DNA of 64,000 bases from Erythrobacter oryzae (GTDB taxonomy: Bacteria; Pseudomonadota; Alphaproteobacteria; Sphingomonadales; Sphingomonadaceae). The stretch spans positions 620,001 through 684,000 of the forward strand of contig NZ_JASCXI010000002.1 in NCBI RefSeq assembly GCF_030271515.1. The letters run 5' to 3'. Shown piece by piece: positions 1 to 9,498 of the stretch. The notes beneath the pieces are model-generated. The model saw only the letters and a program-made list of their open reading frames with translations. It did not search any database and had not been told where the DNA came from. Position numbers and translations under genes: made by a program. Each line of letters starts with the position of its first letter. Within the stretch, counting starts at the first letter, position 1.

Positions 1-740
1 GGCTGCGCGATCCGGGCCTGCCGGTGATCGCCTTCGTCACCGGCTTCTTTGCACTGATCGCGGGGCTGCTGATGCTCCAGCCCAACCTTGGTGACGCAAT
101 CCTGTTCGGCGGGATCTGGCTGGTGATGGTGCTTCTGGCGGGCCTGCCGTGGCAGCGGATCGCCGGGGTGGGTGCTGCGGGCATCACCGCGCTGACGCTC
201 GCCTACCTGTTCTACGACAACGCCCGCCACCGCATCGACGGCTTCCTCGGCGGCGGCACCGCCTTCGATCAGGTCGACCTCGCCCAGCGCACCATTACCG
301 CGGGCGGGTGGACGGGGGCAGGCCTGTGGCTCGGCACCCGCAAGATGAACCTGCCCGAGGCGCACACCGACTACATCTTCTCGGTCATCGGCGAGGAGTT
401 CGGGCTGATCGTCTGCGGCGTTATCGTGGTGCTCTATTGCGGGCTGGTGATGCGCGCGCTGCTGCGGCTGACGGGCGAGGACAACCTCTTCGCGCTGCTC
501 GCCGCGGCGGGCCTCGTCACCCAGTTCGGGGGGCAGGCCTTCATCAACATCCTCGTCAACCTCAAGCTGTTCCCCTCCAAGGGCATGACCCTGCCGCTGA
601 TTTCCTACGGCGGTTCATCGACACTGGCGGTGTGCTTCACGCTTGGGCTATTGCTGGCGATCACCCGGCGCAATCCCTTCCTCGCGCGCGAGGGAGGGAG
701 CTTGCGCGAGCTGATCGAACGCAAGGAAGAACGCCCATGA
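1..740 (+). CDS. ftsW: FtsW, septal peptidoglycan glycosyltransferase (5' end missing)
   Basis: The reading frame is open from the first base, so the gene enters from the left. About 245 residues are visible of a family usually near 400. FtsW is a SEDS-family membrane glycosyltransferase that polymerises lipid II at the septum. Several hydrophobic helices are visible, with 'QPNLGDAIL', 'HTDYIFSVIGEEFG' and the C-terminal 'LPLISYGGSS' signature typical of FtsW/RodA. Its position directly before murG favours FtsW over RodA. Its stop overlaps the murG start (ATGA), which suggests translational coupling in a dcw operon. The true start lies outside the window. Confidence 0.95.
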   Translation, partial: LRDPGLPVIAFVTGFFALIAGLLMLQPNLGDAILFGGIWLVMVLLAGLPWQRIAGVGAAGITALTLAYLFYDNARHRIDGFLGGGTAFDQVDLAQRTITAGGWTGAGLWLGTRKMNLPEAHTDYIFSVIGEEFGLIVCGVIVVLYCGLVMRALLRLTGEDNLFALLAAAGLVTQFGGQAFINILVNLKLFPSKGMTLPLISYGGSSTLAVCFTLGLLLAITRRNPFLAREGGSLRELIERKEERP

Positions 741-1960
741 CGAGCGAAACCCGCACCGGTGCCTCGCGCCACTATGTGCTCGCCGCAGGCGGCACCGGCG
801 GGCACCTGATCCCCGCCTTCGCGCTCGCCACCGAGCTGCACCAGCGCGGCCACCACGTCGCACTGATCACCGACGAGCGCGGGGCGAATATCCCGGGCAA
901 GCCCGATTTTCTCACCGCCCACGTGCTGCCCGCAGGCCGCTTCGGCAAGAACCCGCTGGGCTGGCCCGCGGGAGTGCGCGCGGTGCTCGAGGGGCGGGCG
1001 ATGGCGCTCCGCCTGTTCGACCACTTCCAGCCCTCGGCGATCGTCGGCTTCGGCGGCTATCCCGCGCTGCCCGCGCTGCTCGCCTCGACCGCTGCCAAGC
1101 TGCCGAGCATCGTCCACGAACAGAACGCCGTGCTCGGCCGGGTCAACCGCCTGCTGGCGGGGCGGGTGGACGCGATCGCGACCTCCTACGAGAAGGTCGA
1201 CCGCCTCAGCCCCAAGCACGCGCACAAGGTGCATCTGGTGGGCAACCCGGTGCGCGCCGAAGTGCTGGCTTTGCGCGAGCAGGATTTCCCCGCCTTCACC
1301 GAGGAGAGCCTGCTGCGCATCCTCGTTACCGGCGGCTCGCAGGGCGCGAGCATTCTGTCGCAGGTCGTGCCCGATGGCCTCGCCATGCTCCCGCCCGCCT
1401 TGCGCCAGCGCTTGCAGGTCACCCAGCAATGCCGCGCGGAAGACCTCGAGGCGGTGCGCAAGCGCTATGCCGAGCATGACATCCCCGCCGAACTCGGCAC
1501 CTATTTCGAGGATATGCACACGCGGCTGGCCGACGCGCATCTGTTCATCGGCCGCGCGGGCGCCTCGACCATCGCGGAGCTTACCGCGGTGGGCCGCCCG
1601 GCGATCCTCGTGCCGCTCCCCATCGCGACCGACGATCATCAGGCGGCGAACACCCGCGAGATGGTGAAGGCGGGCGGCGCGCGCATGATCCGGCAGGACG
1701 CCTTCCAGCCCAAGGAGCTCGCCAAGCAGATCCAGGCGATGGCGATGCACCCGCAGAGCCTCGCCAACGCGGCGCATTGCGCTTTCAACTGCGGGCGGCC
1801 CGATGCGGCGAAGGACCTCGCGGACCTCGTCGAGACCATGAGCGGGATCGATCTGATGGACGTGATCCGCGTGGGCGAGAGCGCGCCTGCGGCAGCGGCC
1901 GCAGTGCGGCCCGCCGCCGGCACGGCGCGCAAGGCTGCCAAGGACAAGGTTGATCAATGA
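737..1960 (+). CDS. murG: MurG, lipid II-forming N-acetylglucosaminyltransferase
   Basis: MurG transfers GlcNAc from UDP-GlcNAc to lipid I on the inner membrane face, giving lipid II. The protein is 407 aa. The N-terminal loop GGTGGH (residues 18-23), '[15 protein letters not shown]', 'GGSQGAS' and '[11 protein letters not shown]' followed by 'DDHQAANT' are the family's acceptor- and nucleotide-binding motifs. The ATG at 737 overlaps the ftsW stop. The frame is open further upstream, but that part is antisense-like shadow of ftsW. An Ala/Pro-rich tail of about 35 residues follows the GT domain and is probably disordered. The stop overlaps the murC start by 4 bases. Confidence 0.97.
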   Translation: MTSETRTGASRHYVLAAGGTGGHLIPAFALATELHQRGHHVALITDERGANIPGKPDFLTAHVLPAGRFGKNPLGWPAGVRAVLEGRAMALRLFDHFQPSAIVGFGGYPALPALLASTAAKLPSIVHEQNAVLGRVNRLLAGRVDAIATSYEKVDRLSPKHAHKVHLVGNPVRAEVLALREQDFPAFTEESLLRILVTGGSQGASILSQVVPDGLAMLPPALRQRLQVTQQCRAEDLEAVRKRYAEHDIPAELGTYFEDMHTRLADAHLFIGRAGASTIAELTAVGRPAILVPLPIATDDHQAANTREMVKAGGARMIRQDAFQPKELAKQIQAMAMHPQSLANAAHCAFNCGRPDAAKDLADLVETMSGIDLMDVIRVGESAPAAAAAVRPAAGTARKAAKDKVDQ

Positions 1961-3390
1961 AGGGCGTCGGCACCGATATCGGCATCATCCACTTCGTCGG
2001 GATCGGCGGGATCGGCATGTCGGGCATCGCCGAGGTGATGCACAATCTGGGCTATCAGGTACAGGGCAGCGACATCGCCGAAAGCGCGAGCGTCGAGCGG
2101 CTGCGCGCGCGCGGGATCACCGTGCATGTCGGCCACCGGGCCGAGAATGTCGAAGGCGTCGCGGTGGTCGTCACCTCCACCGCCGTGCGCCGCACCAACC
2201 CCGAAGTCGCCGCTGCATTGGAAGCCCGCGTCCCCGTGGTGCGCCGCGCCGAGATGCTGGCCGAACTGATGCGGCTCAAATCCACCGTCGCGGTGGCGGG
2301 CACCCACGGCAAGACCACCACCACGAGCATGATCGCGACCCTGCTCGATGCGGGCGGGATCGACCCCACGGTCATCAACGGCGGGATCATCGAGCAATAT
2401 GGCTCCAACGCCCGCCTCGGCGATTCCGACTGGATGGTGGTGGAGGCCGACGAGAGCGACGGCAGCTTCCTGCGCCTCGACGGGACCATCGCGGTCGTCA
2501 CCAATATCGACCCTGAGCACTTGGACCACTACGGCGACTTCGACGGGGTCAAGAAGGCCTTCGTCGAGTTCATCCACAACGTCCCCTTCTACGGCGCGGC
2601 GGTGCTGTGCGTCGATCATCCCGTCGTGCAGGCAGTGATCGGCGCGGTGCGAGACCGCAAGGTCGTGACCTACGGCTTCTCGCTTCAGGCCGACATCTGC
2701 GGGGTCAACATCGCTTCCGAAGACGGGGGCAACCGCTTCGATGTGATCGTGCGCCAGCGCGGTCTGGAGGATCGCCGGATCGAGGGCGTGCACCTGCCCA
2801 TGCCGGGCCGCCACAACGTCCAGAACGCCCTCGCCGCCATCGCCGTCGCCATCGAGATGGGCTGTTCGGACGAGGTGATCCGCACCGGCTTTGCCCGCTT
2901 CGGCGGGGTGCGGCGGCGGTTCACCAAGGTTGGAACGGTCGCGCTTGGCGATGGTTCGGTCACGGTGATCGACGATTATGCCCACCACCCGGTCGAAATC
3001 CGCGCCGTGCTCTCCGCCGCGCGCGAGGCTGTGGCCGCCGGGGGCCGCGTGATCGCGGTCGCCCAGCCGCACCGCTACACCCGCCTCAAAGACCTGATGG
3101 ACGACTTCCAGTCGTGCTTCGACGACGCCGACATCGCCTATGTTGCCCCGGTGTACCCCGCGGGCGAGGAGCCGATCGAGGGGGTCGATCACGCCGCGCT
3201 GGTCGCGGGGATGAAGGCGCGCGGGCACCGCGCCGCGCGCGAGATCGCGGGCGCCGACGCTCTGGCCGAGACGCTCGCGGGCGAAGTCCAGCCGGGCGAC
3301 CTCGTCGTGTGCCTCGGCGCGGGCGACATCACCAAGTGGGCCGCAGGGCTGGCTCCGGCGATCACGGCGAAGCGGGGTGTTCCTGCATGA
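1957..3390 (+). CDS. murC: MurC, UDP-N-acetylmuramate--L-alanine ligase
   Basis: This cytoplasmic ATP-dependent ligase adds L-alanine to UDP-MurNAc, the first step of the stem peptide. The 477-residue length is normal. The N-terminal Rossmann part carries '[16 protein letters not shown]'. The ATP-binding P-loop [10 protein letters not shown] starts at residue 115. '[11 protein letters not shown]' and '[11 protein letters not shown]' are Mur ligase hallmarks. Start and stop both overlap neighbours (murG, murB) as ATGA, so the ATG at 1957 is well supported. Confidence 0.97.
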   Translation: MKGVGTDIGIIHFVGIGGIGMSGIAEVMHNLGYQVQGSDIAESASVERLRARGITVHVGHRAENVEGVAVVVTSTAVRRTNPEVAAALEARVPVVRRAEMLAELMRLKSTVAVAGTHGKTTTTSMIATLLDAGGIDPTVINGGIIEQYGSNARLGDSDWMVVEADESDGSFLRLDGTIAVVTNIDPEHLDHYGDFDGVKKAFVEFIHNVPFYGAAVLCVDHPVVQAVIGAVRDRKVVTYGFSLQADICGVNIASEDGGNRFDVIVRQRGLEDRRIEGVHLPMPGRHNVQNALAAIAVAIEMGCSDEVIRTGFARFGGVRRRFTKVGTVALGDGSVTVIDDYAHHPVEIRAVLSAAREAVAAGGRVIAVAQPHRYTRLKDLMDDFQSCFDDADIAYVAPVYPAGEEPIEGVDHAALVAGMKARGHRAAREIAGADALAETLAGEVQPGDLVVCLGAGDITKWAAGLAPAITAKRGVPA

Positions 3391-4352
3391 ACCAGCCGGG
3401 CGACACCTATCATTCCGACGATGGCTCCGCGCCCACCTGCGCGGTCGAGGGCGCCGTCGCCGCGCCCGTGCCGCTGGACGGCATCCGCGGCAAGCTCACC
3501 TGCAAGGCCCCGCTCGCGCCCTACACATGGTTCAAGACCGGCGGCCCGGCCGACTGGCTGTTCGAGCCCGCCGACATGGACGACCTCAAGGCTTTCCTCG
3601 AGCGATTGGACGGCGAGATCCCGGTGATGGCGCTGGGCCTCGGCTCGAACATGATCGTGCGTGACGGCGGCGTGCCCGGCGTGGTGGTGCGGCTCGGCAA
3701 GGCCTTCGCGGGCGTCCAGCACACCGGCGAGATGGAACTCACCTGCGGCGGCGGGGCGAGCGGCATTCTGGTCGCCTCGACCGCGCGCGACCTCGGCATT
3801 GCGGGGCTCGAATTCCTGCGCGGCATCCCCGGCACGGTCGGCGGCTTCGTGCGGATGAACGGCGGCGCCTACGGGCGCGAGGTCGCCGACGTGCTGCTCG
3901 ACTGCGCGGTGATCCTGCATGACGGCAGCTTCATCACGCTGAACGCCGAAGAGCTCGACTACTCCTACCGCCACTCGGCCCTGCCCGAGGGCGCGATCGT
4001 GGTCTCGGCCCGCTTCCGCGGCCACCCGGGCGAGCCTGGCGCGATCGGCGCGGAAATGGACCGCATCGCCGCCGCGCGCGAGGCTTCGCAGCCGCTGCGC
4101 ACCAAGACCGGCGGATCGACCTTCAAGAACCCCGAGGGCCACAAGGCCTGGGAACTGGTCGACCGCGCCGGCTGCCGCGGCCTCACCTTGGGCGGTGCAC
4201 AGGTTTCCGAAAAACACACCAACTTCCTCATCAACACCGGTACCGCCACCAGCGCAGACATCGAAGGGCTGGGGGAACTGGTGCGCGACAGGGTCTATGC
4301 GCAGACGGGCGTGAGCCTCGAGTGGGAAATTCAGAGAGTGGGACGCCCGTGA
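3387..4352 (+). CDS. murB: MurB, UDP-N-acetylenolpyruvoylglucosamine reductase
   Basis: This FAD-dependent enzyme reduces UDP-GlcNAc-enolpyruvate to UDP-MurNAc using NADPH. The protein is 321 aa. The FAD-binding half contains '[13 protein letters not shown]' and '[17 protein letters not shown]'. The C-terminal half has '[14 protein letters not shown]', with the expected catalytic serine, and '[12 protein letters not shown]'. The first ~35 residues are a loosely conserved extension. The start overlaps the murC stop (ATGA). Its stop TGA overlaps the GTG start of ddl. Confidence 0.96.
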   Translation: MNQPGDTYHSDDGSAPTCAVEGAVAAPVPLDGIRGKLTCKAPLAPYTWFKTGGPADWLFEPADMDDLKAFLERLDGEIPVMALGLGSNMIVRDGGVPGVVVRLGKAFAGVQHTGEMELTCGGGASGILVASTARDLGIAGLEFLRGIPGTVGGFVRMNGGAYGREVADVLLDCAVILHDGSFITLNAEELDYSYRHSALPEGAIVVSARFRGHPGEPGAIGAEMDRIAAAREASQPLRTKTGGSTFKNPEGHKAWELVDRAGCRGLTLGGAQVSEKHTNFLINTGTATSADIEGLGELVRDRVYAQTGVSLEWEIQRVGRP

Positions 4353-5338
4353 CTTTCGCCAAGCCTCTTCATGTCGCGGTCCTGATGGGCGGCTGGGCGA
4401 ACGAGCGGCAGGTCTCGCTCACCAGCGGCGCGGGCGTGGCCGATGCGCTCGAGAGCAAGGGCCACCGCGTCACCCGCATCGACATGGGGCGCGATGTCGC
4501 GCTCAAGCTGCATGAGGCGAAGCCCGATGTTGTCTTCAATGCGCTCCACGGCGTGCCGGGGGAGGACGGGACAGTGCAGGGGATGCTCGACCTTATGGGC
4601 CTTCCATATACGCACTCCGGCCTCGCCACCTCTGTGATCGCGATCGACAAGCAGCTGACCAAGCAGGCGCTGGTGCCGCATGGCATCCCCATGCCGGGCG
4701 GGCGGATCGTGACGCGCGAGGAGCTGCATCAGCGCGACCCGCTGCCGCGCCCCTATGTGCTGAAGCCGGTCAACGAGGGTTCCTCGGTCGGCGTCGCCAT
4801 CGTCACCGAAAACAGCAATGTCGGCAACCCGATCAGCCCCGACGCGACCGGCCCGTGGCAGGAATTCGCTGAACTTCTCGCCGAACCCTTCATCAAGGGC
4901 CGCGAACTGACCGCCGCCGTGCTCGACGGCCCCGACGGACCGCGTCCGCTGGGCGTCACCGAATTGATCGTGGCGAACGGCTTCTACGATTACGAGAACA
5001 AGTACACCGCCGGGCGCACCGAGCACATCTTCCCGGCGAAACTCCCGCCCGAGATCACCGCCCTGTGCGAGGCCTATGCCGTCAAGGCGCATCAGGTATT
5101 GGGCTGCCACGGCACCAGCCGCACCGATTTCCGCTGGGACGAGGAGGCGGGCGAGGACGGGCTCTTCGTGCTCGAGACCAACACCCAGCCGGGCATGACG
5201 CCCTTGAGCCTCGTCCCCGAACAGGCAGCGGGCTGCGGGATCAGCTATGCCGACCTCGTCGAGATGCTCTGCGCCGAGGCGCTTCGGGTTCACGCTCTCA
5301 AACAGGGAGGCACGCATGGCGCAGCAGATCAGGCGTAA
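4349..5338 (+). CDS. ddlB: D-alanine--D-alanine ligase
   Basis: This ATP-grasp ligase makes the D-Ala-D-Ala dipeptide for the peptidoglycan stem. With the GTG at 4349, which overlaps the murB stop as GTGA, the protein is 329 aa and begins directly before 'VAVLMGGWANERQVSL', as usual for Ddl. An upstream in-frame start at 4322 would lie inside murB and add residues without family support. 'KPVNEGSSVGV', 'RTDFRW' and the metal-binding 'ETNTQPGMTPLSLVPEQA' are diagnostic. It overlaps ftsQ by 23 bases. Confidence 0.95.
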   Translation: MTFAKPLHVAVLMGGWANERQVSLTSGAGVADALESKGHRVTRIDMGRDVALKLHEAKPDVVFNALHGVPGEDGTVQGMLDLMGLPYTHSGLATSVIAIDKQLTKQALVPHGIPMPGGRIVTREELHQRDPLPRPYVLKPVNEGSSVGVAIVTENSNVGNPISPDATGPWQEFAELLAEPFIKGRELTAAVLDGPDGPRPLGVTELIVANGFYDYENKYTAGRTEHIFPAKLPPEITALCEAYAVKAHQVLGCHGTSRTDFRWDEEAGEDGLFVLETNTQPGMTPLSLVPEQAAGCGISYADLVEMLCAEALRVHALKQGGTHGAADQA

Positions 5339-6245
5339 CGGCACCTCGGGCGTCCGCCGCGCCGCCAAGGCGCAGAGCCGCGCGGTCGCGGCGCGCAAGG
5401 CGCGCGGGTCGGCGAGCGGCGTCCTTGACCGGATCATGGGCTTCCTTCCCTTCACCGAGGAGCAGTGGAGCCGCATCTGGCTCGCGATGATCATCGGCGC
5501 GGGCGTCGGGATCGCTGCGGTGATCGCCAGCCTTGCGGGCGTCCCCGCGCTGGCGCAGGCCCAGGTCGCCGCAATCGCCGCCGATGCCGGGTTCGAGGTG
5601 CGCCACGTGCGCGTTACCGGCACCAACCGGATGGACGAGCAGCAGGTCTATGCCCGCGTCCTTAAGCAGCGCAACCGCGCCATGCCCGACGTCGATGTCG
5701 CCGCGCTGCGCGCCGAGCTGCTCGCGCTGCCTTGGGTCAAGGACGCGCGGGTCTCGATCCAGTTGCCGCACACCCTCGCCATCGACATCGTCGAGCGCAC
5801 GCCGCACGCCGTGCTCGAGCGGCCCGACCGGCTGATGCTGATCGATGCGGGCGGGGTCGAGCTCGAGCCGGTCGCGGCGGAGAAGACCAAGGGGATGCTG
5901 CGGCTTGCCGGGCCGGGAGCGGGCAAGCAGGCGCAGGCGCTCGAGATGCTGCTCGCCGCCGCGCCGGCATTGGCGCCCAAGGTGGAAGCCGCCGAATGGG
6001 TCGGCAACCGGCGCTGGAACCTGACCTTCACCACCGGCCAGCTGCTGGCGCTCCCCGAGGGCGAGGTCGAGGCGGCGACGGCGCTCGTCAAGTTCGCGCG
6101 GCTCGACGGCAAGAACCGGCTGCTGGGCGGCAAGGTGCTGGCCTTCGACATGCGCACGCCGCCGCGGCTCTACATGCGCCTGCCGCAAGCGGTCGGCCAG
6201 CCCAAGGTCGTCGCCGCGCCCGAGGAAGAGGGGGAGACCACCTGA
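5316..6245 (+). CDS. ftsQ: FtsQ, divisome bitopic membrane protein
   Basis: FtsQ links cytoplasmic and periplasmic divisome parts through FtsB/FtsL. The 309-aa protein has a basic cytoplasmic N-terminus of about 50 residues and a single membrane helix near residues 54-76. A POTRA domain follows at about 93-165 ('VRHVRVTGTNRMDEQQV', 'LPWVKDARVSIQLPHTL'), then the beta domain. The ATG at 5316 sits after AGGGAGG, a strong ribosome binding site inside the end of ddl. The stop overlaps the ftsA start as TGATG. Confidence 0.93.
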   Translation: MAQQIRRNGTSGVRRAAKAQSRAVAARKARGSASGVLDRIMGFLPFTEEQWSRIWLAMIIGAGVGIAAVIASLAGVPALAQAQVAAIAADAGFEVRHVRVTGTNRMDEQQVYARVLKQRNRAMPDVDVAALRAELLALPWVKDARVSIQLPHTLAIDIVERTPHAVLERPDRLMLIDAGGVELEPVAAEKTKGMLRLAGPGAGKQAQALEMLLAAAPALAPKVEAAEWVGNRRWNLTFTTGQLLALPEGEVEAATALVKFARLDGKNRLLGGKVLAFDMRTPPRLYMRLPQAVGQPKVVAAPEEEGETT

Positions 6246-7585
6246 TGGCCTCCAAAGCCGCCCCCAAGCCAACCGCGGCCCAGCGCCGCTTGGCGCGCAC
6301 CTATGCCGCGGTCAATATCGGCTCGTTCCGCATCAGCGCGATGATCATGGGCGAGACCGAGAGCGGCGACCTCCAAGTGCTCGGCAGCGGCCACCGCGCC
6401 AGCGCCGGCGTCAAGCGCGGCTATGTCACCGACATGGCCGCCGCCGCCCACGCGATCCGCGACGCGGTCGAGCGCGCGGAGAAAGCCGCCAACACCCCCG
6501 TCCGGAGCGTCTGGATCGCCTGCGCCGGGGCGGGGCTTGCGAGCCACGTGGTCGCGGTCGATATCGAGATCGGCGGGCGGCGGATCGAGGACGAGGATGT
6601 CGAGGCGCTGCTGGTCGAAGCGCAGGACATGATCCAGCCCGACGGGCGCAAGGTGCTCCACGCGCAGCCTGCGCACTACACCCTCGACGGCGCGCACGGC
6701 GTCGCCAACCCGCGCGGGCTTCATGCCGAGCGGCTCGGGGTCGATATCCACGTGATGCTGGCCGACGGCGCGCCGGTCAGGAACCTCACCGAGGCGGTGC
6801 AGAACGCGCATCTCGAGGTCGAGGGCGTGGTCGCCGCCCCGCTCGCCGCCGGGCACGCCTGCCTGACGCCGGAAGAGCGCGAGCTGGGCGTCGCGCTGGT
6901 CGAGATCGGGGCGGACATCACCAATGTCGCGGTCTTCGCAGGCGGGATGCTGCTCGGGCTCCACGCGGTGCCGATGGGTTCGGGCTCGATCACCGATGCG
7001 ATCGCATCGAGCTTTGGCATCCGCCGCTCGCAGGCCGAGCGCCTCAAATGCGTTGCGGGCTCGGCTATCGCGAGCCCTGCCGATCACCGCGAGCTGATCC
7101 CCGTTAATGGCCCGGGCGAGGGCGGGGAGGGCGGCGCGCCGGTCGGCCCGCTCGCGCGCGGGGCAGACGACAAGAACCGCATCGTGCGCGCCGAGCTGAT
7201 CGCAGTCGTCACCCAGCAGTTGGGCGTGCTCACCGGCGAGATCGGCAAGGCGCTCAAGACCATGGGCTTTGCCGGCGCGCGTGCGGGTCAGGTGGTGCTC
7301 ACCGGCGGGGGAGCCGAGCTTGCCGGGATGGCCGATTTCATGCAGGGTGCACTGGGTCAGCCTGTGCGGCTCGGCCGCCCGCCGCAGCTCACCGGCATGC
7401 CCGAAGCGCATCACGCGCCGGGCTTCGCGACGCTGGCAGGCCTGTGCCTCTACGCCGCCGACGACCCGGTCGATATCCGCGCGGTGGGCGCGGGGCGCGC
7501 CGGGGTCTACCGCGCCTTCTCGCGCGAGAGCGGCTTGTGGGCGCTGGTGATGCGCCTGTTCCGGGCGCTGAAGGAGTATTTCTGA
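6245..7585 (+). CDS. ftsA: FtsA, actin-like divisome membrane tether of FtsZ
   Basis: FtsA is an ATP-binding actin homologue that anchors FtsZ to the inner membrane. The protein is 446 aa. 'AAVNIGSFRISAMI' is the first phosphate-binding region, 'RGYVTDM' and 'EIGADITNVAVF' are further actin-fold motifs, and 'QVVLTGGGAELAGM' is the adenosine loop. The C-terminal end 'WALVMRLFRALKEYF' is an amphipathic helix of the type used for membrane binding. It is coupled to ftsQ by a one-base overlap. A 165-base gap to ftsZ may hold a separate ftsZ promoter, but I cannot point to one with confidence. Confidence 0.95.
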   Translation: MASKAAPKPTAAQRRLARTYAAVNIGSFRISAMIMGETESGDLQVLGSGHRASAGVKRGYVTDMAAAAHAIRDAVERAEKAANTPVRSVWIACAGAGLASHVVAVDIEIGGRRIEDEDVEALLVEAQDMIQPDGRKVLHAQPAHYTLDGAHGVANPRGLHAERLGVDIHVMLADGAPVRNLTEAVQNAHLEVEGVVAAPLAAGHACLTPEERELGVALVEIGADITNVAVFAGGMLLGLHAVPMGSGSITDAIASSFGIRRSQAERLKCVAGSAIASPADHRELIPVNGPGEGGEGGAPVGPLARGADDKNRIVRAELIAVVTQQLGVLTGEIGKALKTMGFAGARAGQVVLTGGGAELAGMADFMQGALGQPVRLGRPPQLTGMPEAHHAPGFATLAGLCLYAADDPVDIRAVGAGRAGVYRAFSRESGLWALVMRLFRALKEYF

Positions 7586-7750
7586 GCCGCCCGGCGCCCG
7601 CTTTACGCCGCGGCATCGTGCGGTTTCCGAGGCCCGATGCTGTGGATAAGGGTTTTGCCGCTATAAAATGTGCACGACGATTATGTCACAGACGATAAAT
7701 GCGCGGGGGAAGGTGGGAAAAATCCGTCCCTGCGCCTGGAGGACCAGCTC

Positions 7751-9433
7751 ATGAGCATCAATATCGGACCCGCAGCGAGCGACGACCTGCGTCCCCGCAT
7801 CACCGTCATCGGCATCGGCGGGGCCGGGGGCAACGCGATCGCCAACATGATCGCGGCCGAGATCGAGGGCGTCGAGTTCATCGTCGCCAATACCGACGCG
7901 CAGGCCCTGAGCACCTCGCCGGCCGAAAAGCGCATCCAGCTCGGGCCTGACATCACCGGCGGCCTTGGCGCGGGCGCGCGGCCCGAAGTGGGCAAGGCCG
8001 CGGCGGAAGAGACCGTCGCCGAGATCGAGAAGGCGCTCGAGGGCGTCAACATGTGCTTCATCGCGGCCGGCATGGGCGGGGGCACCGGCACCGGCGCTGC
8101 GCCCGTCATCGCGGAAGCCGCGCGCCGCATGGGCGTGCTGACCGTCGGCGTCGTCACCAAGCCGTTCCTGTTCGAAGGCACCCGCCGGATGCGCGCCGCC
8201 GAAGCGGGCATCGAGGAGTTGCAGAACCACGTCGACACGCTGATCGTCATTCCCAACCAGAACCTGTTCCTGGTCGCCAAGGCGGAGACCACCTTCAAGG
8301 AAGCCTTCCAACTCGCCGACGAAGTGCTCCAGCAGGGCGTGCGCTCGATCACCGACCTGATGGTCATGCCCGGCCTCATCAACCTCGACTTTGCCGACGT
8401 GCGTTCGGTGATGAGCGAGATGGGCAAGGCGATGATGGGCACCGGCGAGGGCGAGGGCGAGAACCGCGCGCTCGACGCGGCCGAGCAGGCGATCGCCAAC
8501 CCGCTGCTCGACGGTGTCAGCATGGCGGGCGCCAAGGGCGTCATCATCTCGATCATCGGCGGTGAGGACATGCGCCTGCTCGAAGTCGACGAAGCCGCGA
8601 ACCACATCCGCGAACTGGTCGACGAAGACGCGAACATCATCTGGGGTTCGGCATTCAACCCCGATCTCAAGGGCAAGATCCGCGTCTCGGTGGTCGCCAC
8701 CGGGATCGAGCAGAGCGCCATCGGCCAGTCCGAGCGCAGCCAGTCGATCTCGCTCGGCGCCGCGCGTGCGCCCAAGCGGCCGGTGCTCGAACTGTCGGAC
8801 GATGACGGCTTCGGCGCCGCAGCCCCCATCGCGGCGCCCGAACCGGCCCCCGCGCCGACCTTCGATCTGGGCGGTGCCTCGGGCGGCTATGACGAGGACG
8901 ACACGCTCGATCTGGGCGAGGCCGAAGTCGAGGAAGCCGAGAGTGAATCTGCCGCGCCGTTCGAACTCACCGGCATGCAGGCCGGTGACGGCTATGGCGA
9001 CGAATACGAGGACGACGTCGACGATATCGTCGATCCGCTGGCAGGCCTGCGCGGCGCGGAAGAGGCCGGGGGCTACGGCGCTGGCACTCCAGCTGCGGCC
9101 GAAGACGACGGCGAGGCGCTCGAACTCGATGACGGCTACGCCGCTTACGAAGACGCCGAGGACGAAGGCCCGGCGCAGGACGATCTTCTCGCCAGCGCCG
9201 ACCGGCTCGCCGCCGAAGACCGCCCGGTCGAGGCGCGCCTCGGCGGCGGACGGCGTCGTGGGCTGCTTGGCGGTGACGGCGGCGATGGTTCCGGCAACGC
9301 CGGCAGCACGCTGTTCGAGCGCATGGCCAACCTCTCGCGCTCCACGGCTCGCGAGGATGACGAGGACGAGGAGGGCGAGGACAGCCCGGCGCTCAGCATC
9401 CCGCGTTTCCTCGGCCGCCAGAACAACCAGTAA
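7751..9433 (+). CDS. ftsZ: FtsZ, tubulin-like cell division GTPase
   Basis: FtsZ polymerises into the Z-ring. The ATG at 7751 follows CTGGAGGA and gives 560 aa starting 'MSINIGPA'. The frame also runs 27 codons upstream, without family support. The tubulin signature GGGTGTG is at 109-115, and the T7 loop '[12 protein letters not shown]' is present. The GTPase/polymer core ends near residue 330. It is followed by an unusually long, acidic, Glu/Asp/Ala/Gly-rich linker of about 200 residues, then the conserved C-terminal peptide 'IPRFLGR' (about 550-556) that binds FtsA and other partners. Long linkers are typical of alphaproteobacterial FtsZ. Confidence 0.98.
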   Translation: MSINIGPAASDDLRPRITVIGIGGAGGNAIANMIAAEIEGVEFIVANTDAQALSTSPAEKRIQLGPDITGGLGAGARPEVGKAAAEETVAEIEKALEGVNMCFIAAGMGGGTGTGAAPVIAEAARRMGVLTVGVVTKPFLFEGTRRMRAAEAGIEELQNHVDTLIVIPNQNLFLVAKAETTFKEAFQLADEVLQQGVRSITDLMVMPGLINLDFADVRSVMSEMGKAMMGTGEGEGENRALDAAEQAIANPLLDGVSMAGAKGVIISIIGGEDMRLLEVDEAANHIRELVDEDANIIWGSAFNPDLKGKIRVSVVATGIEQSAIGQSERSQSISLGAARAPKRPVLELSDDDGFGAAAPIAAPEPAPAPTFDLGGASGGYDEDDTLDLGEAEVEEAESESAAPFELTGMQAGDGYGDEYEDDVDDIVDPLAGLRGAEEAGGYGAGTPAAAEDDGEALELDDGYAAYEDAEDEGPAQDDLLASADRLAAEDRPVEARLGGGRRRGLLGGDGGDGSGNAGSTLFERMANLSRSTAREDDEDEEGEDSPALSIPRFLGRQNNQ

Positions 9434-9498
9434 CCGCGCGCCCGCCGCGCTGCGTCGCAACCCCGCTGGCAGGCGGCGGAGCGTCTGATAGAGCACGC

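Noticed and set aside
149..736. In-frame extension of murG far upstream
   Set aside because: It overlaps ftsW almost entirely. The ATGA overlap at 737 and the start of MurG homology support the shorter gene.
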